64,000 nucleotides of DNA from an uncultured Lachnospiraceae bacterium (GTDB lineage: Bacteria; Bacillota; Clostridia; Lachnospirales; Lachnospiraceae), in the NCBI GenBank assembly GCA_948470335.1, contig CAOKOL010000001.1:1-64000 (forward strand), written 5' to 3'. Below, piece after piece: positions 62,347-64,000 of the stretch (position 1 is the first letter of the stretch; every line of letters begins with the position of its first letter). A program made the translations under genes and the position numbers. The notes beneath the pieces were generated by a model, which was given only the letters and a program-made list of their open reading frames with translations, had not been told where the DNA came from and searched no databases.

Positions 62347-63321
62347 CTACCGCACCAGTCCCTTAAAGATCTCAAACTGGTCCTCCGCAATATCCTTGCG
62401 CATCGCCAGCGCCTCATCAATATCAAAATCCACGTATGCGCCGCGCTTATAAGCCACGATCCGCTTGCTCCGGCCTTCTAACAGCAGCTCCACTGCCTTC
62501 GCTCCCATAATAGACGCATAAACCCTGTCCTTGCAGGTAGGCGTTCCGCCCCGCTGCATATGTCCGAGGATCGTCGCCCTGGTCTCAATGCCGGTGGCTG
62601 CCTCAATCCGCTTCGCCATACTGGTGGAATGGCCGATTCCCTCCGCGTTGACAATGATATGATGCTTCTTGCCCCGCTTCCGGTTTACGATAATCCGGTC
62701 GATCAGTTTCTGCTCGTCATTGTCATACCGCTCCGGCAGCAGAATATCCTCGGCGCCGTTGGCAATGCCGCACCACAGCGCGATATAGCCTGCGTTCCGC
62801 CCCATTACCTCGATGATGCTGCACCGCTCATGAGAAGTGGAGGTATCCCGCACTTTGTCGATGGCTTCCATAGCCGTATTCACGGCCGTATCAAAACCGA
62901 TGGTGTAATCCGAACAGGCGATGTCCAGATCAATGGTGCCCGGAATGCCCACCGTATTGATCCCAAGCGCCGCCAGCGCCTGGGCGCCTCTGAAAGAACC
63001 GTCGCCGCCGATCACCACCAGGCTGTCAATGCCGTGCTTCCGGCAGATCTCCGCCCCTTTCTGCTGTCCTTCTTCTGTCAGGAACTCCAGGCAGCGGGCC
63101 GTATATAAAATCGTGCCGCCCCGATGAATGGTATCGGCCACGGTCAGCCCGTCCATATCTATGATTTCTTCCTTTAAAAGACCGGCATATCCTCTCTTAA
63201 TGCCTTTTACATTCAATCCATAATGAATCGCGGTCCTGACTACGGCCCGTATGGCCGCATTCATCCCCGGCGCGTCCCCGCCGCTGGTTAATACCCCGAT
63301 TGTCTTAATTTGATTTCCCAT
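62347..63321 (-). CDS. pfkA: ATP-dependent 6-phosphofructokinase
   Basis: Phosphorylates fructose-6-phosphate, the main control point of glycolysis. 324 residues: GVLTSGGDAPGMNAAIRAVVR, VIGGDGSFRGAQAL (ATP site; a Gly at this position favours ATP), PGTIDLDIACSDYTIGFDTA with the catalytic Asp, and ILGHMQRGGTPT. GGAGG precedes the ATG. It follows dnaE by 62 bases, a pairing common in Firmicutes. Confidence 0.97.
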   Translation of the reverse strand: MGNQIKTIGVLTSGGDAPGMNAAIRAVVRTAIHYGLNVKGIKRGYAGLLKEEIIDMDGLTVADTIHRGGTILYTARCLEFLTEEGQQKGAEICRKHGIDSLVVIGGDGSFRGAQALAALGINTVGIPGTIDLDIACSDYTIGFDTAVNTAMEAIDKVRDTSTSHERCSIIEVMGRNAGYIALWCGIANGAEDILLPERYDNDEQKLIDRIIVNRKRGKKHHIIVNAEGIGHSTSMAKRIEAATGIETRATILGHMQRGGTPTCKDRVYASIMGAKAVELLLEGRSKRIVAYKRGAYVDFDIDEALAMRKDIAEDQFEIFKGLVR

Positions 63322-63383
63322 ACTCCATGACCTCCAAATCCGTTCGTTGGCCCTATCCCTGCTGATCTCTATTATTTCTTATT

Positions 63384-64000
63384 TTAATGCATTTTCCATA
63401 GATTTTCAATTGACTTTTCTACAACTTTCACATTACTTTGGCCATACTTTTTTTGCAATTCTGCTAAAGTTTCCTCATCAATCATCACATTTCGGGAAGG
63501 AGGCAGACGTTTTACCCCCCGCTCCCTGGCCAAATAGATGACCACCCGGCTGTCTCCGTCCGAGGAAGACAGCATCTGAAACAGCCCTTCCTCCGCATCC
63601 GCATAAGCCGCCTTATCCGCAAACTGAATCCAGACCTCCCTGGGAATCTCGTCAAAAGGGATCAGTTTTTCACAGATCAGCTTCGCCTGATTCTCCCCGT
63701 CCGAGTTTACCCGTCCCCTGACAAATACTTTTCGGTCTGTCTCAAGCATGGGCCGGTAGATTTCATAATTCTGGGGAAATACGATCACTTCCACCGAGCC
63801 GGTCAGATCCTCCACCGTAAAAAAGGCCATCATCTGATTCTTTTTCGTCGCCTTCACCGACCTGGCCGAAATCATGCCGCCGATGGTGACATAAGCGCCG
63901 TCTCTGACCTTCGTCTGGCCGGTTTCCTCATCCAGATAAAAATCCGTAGTGATGGCCGTCACATTTTTTCTCCACAGCTCCTCGCAGGCCTCCATGGGAT
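63384..64000 (-). CDS. dnaE: DNA polymerase III alpha subunit DnaE, C-terminal part (5' end outside window)
   Basis: The last 205 codons or so of a replicative polymerase. ELWRKNVTAI is the usual segment before the OB domain. Then come VTIGGMISARSVKATKKNQMMAFFTVEDLTGS-type OB strands (about 35-115 of the visible part) and the C-terminal tail with VVIYLARERGVKRLP. The reading frame is open to the window edge, so most of the gene lies outside. The gene before pfkA in Firmicutes is often dnaE, which agrees. Confidence 0.93.
   Translation of the reverse strand, partial: PMEACEELWRKNVTAITTDFYLDEETGQTKVRDGAYVTIGGMISARSVKATKKNQMMAFFTVEDLTGSVEVIVFPQNYEIYRPMLETDRKVFVRGRVNSDGENQAKLICEKLIPFDEIPREVWIQFADKAAYADAEEGLFQMLSSSDGDSRVVIYLARERGVKRLPPSRNVMIDEETLAELQKKYGQSNVKVVEKSIENLWKMH

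Overview
The window looks like a chromosomal segment of a gut-type Lachnospiraceae (Clostridia) bacterium. The evidence is an S10 ribosomal-protein operon with Firmicutes gene order, a secA-prfB pair, cdaA-cdaR, hemZ, a long-form hpf, PTS HPr, a bifunctional Rel protein and strong AGGAGG-type ribosome binding sites. Most coding DNA is moderately GC-rich by eye. Two stretches (about 33.3-39.8 kb and 55.2-57.7 kb) are visibly more AT-rich. Most genes lie on the minus strand. I saw no rRNA, tRNA, CRISPR array or insertion sequence.

Layout. 1-3.2 kb: start of the S10 operon (rpsJ-rplC-rplD-rplW-rplB, the last cut by the window edge), with a strong promoter and a long structured leader. 3.4-10 kb: a DUF2284 protein, a Cas4-like nuclease/XPD-like helicase fusion, tex and hom. 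10.2-24.8 kb: a sugar-acid catabolic locus of three minus-strand operons and one plus-strand gene. It holds a lactonase, a 3-hydroxyacyl-CoA-dehydrogenase-like enzyme, a zinc dehydrogenase, a Dabb protein, KDG kinase, a KDPG aldolase-VOC fusion, mannonate dehydratase, two FCD-type GntR regulators, a ribose-type ABC importer, a URO-D family protein and a SemiSWEET-like protein. Two different families of inverted-repeat operators sit on near-consensus promoters. The likely flow is lactone -> aldonate -> keto acid -> mannonate -> KDG -> KDPG -> pyruvate + glyceraldehyde-3-phosphate. No classical UxuB is present, so the oxidoreductase steps may be unusual.

24.9-31.3 kb: prfB with a programmed +1 frameshift at UAA instead of the usual UGA, secA, a cluster of DnaA boxes, a second URO-D family gene, and hpf with a foldable leader. 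31.3-41.7 kb: an NlpC/P60 wall hydrolase, an AT-rich pair (1793-residue ATPase plus a protein of about 351 residues with a HEPN-like motif) that is the best candidate for an undescribed, possibly defence-related, system, then trxB and an SDR. 41.8-50.8 kb: a long co-directional run ending in degV, leuA, HPr, cdaR and cdaA, preceded by two membrane proteins, an Hpt protein and a REC-HD-GYP-GGDEF protein, so c-di-AMP and c-di-GMP genes are adjacent. 51-52.8 kb: two unknown divergent genes, one behind a textbook sigma-28 (motility) promoter. 53-64 kb: glgX, an AT-rich RpiR/acetyltransferase/HAD operon next to a gene-free scar-like stretch, hemZ, an MBL hydrolase, rel, pfkA and the 3' end of dnaE.

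Start codons were chosen from ribosome binding sites where possible. Functions are inferred from recognised motifs, and no database search was made.
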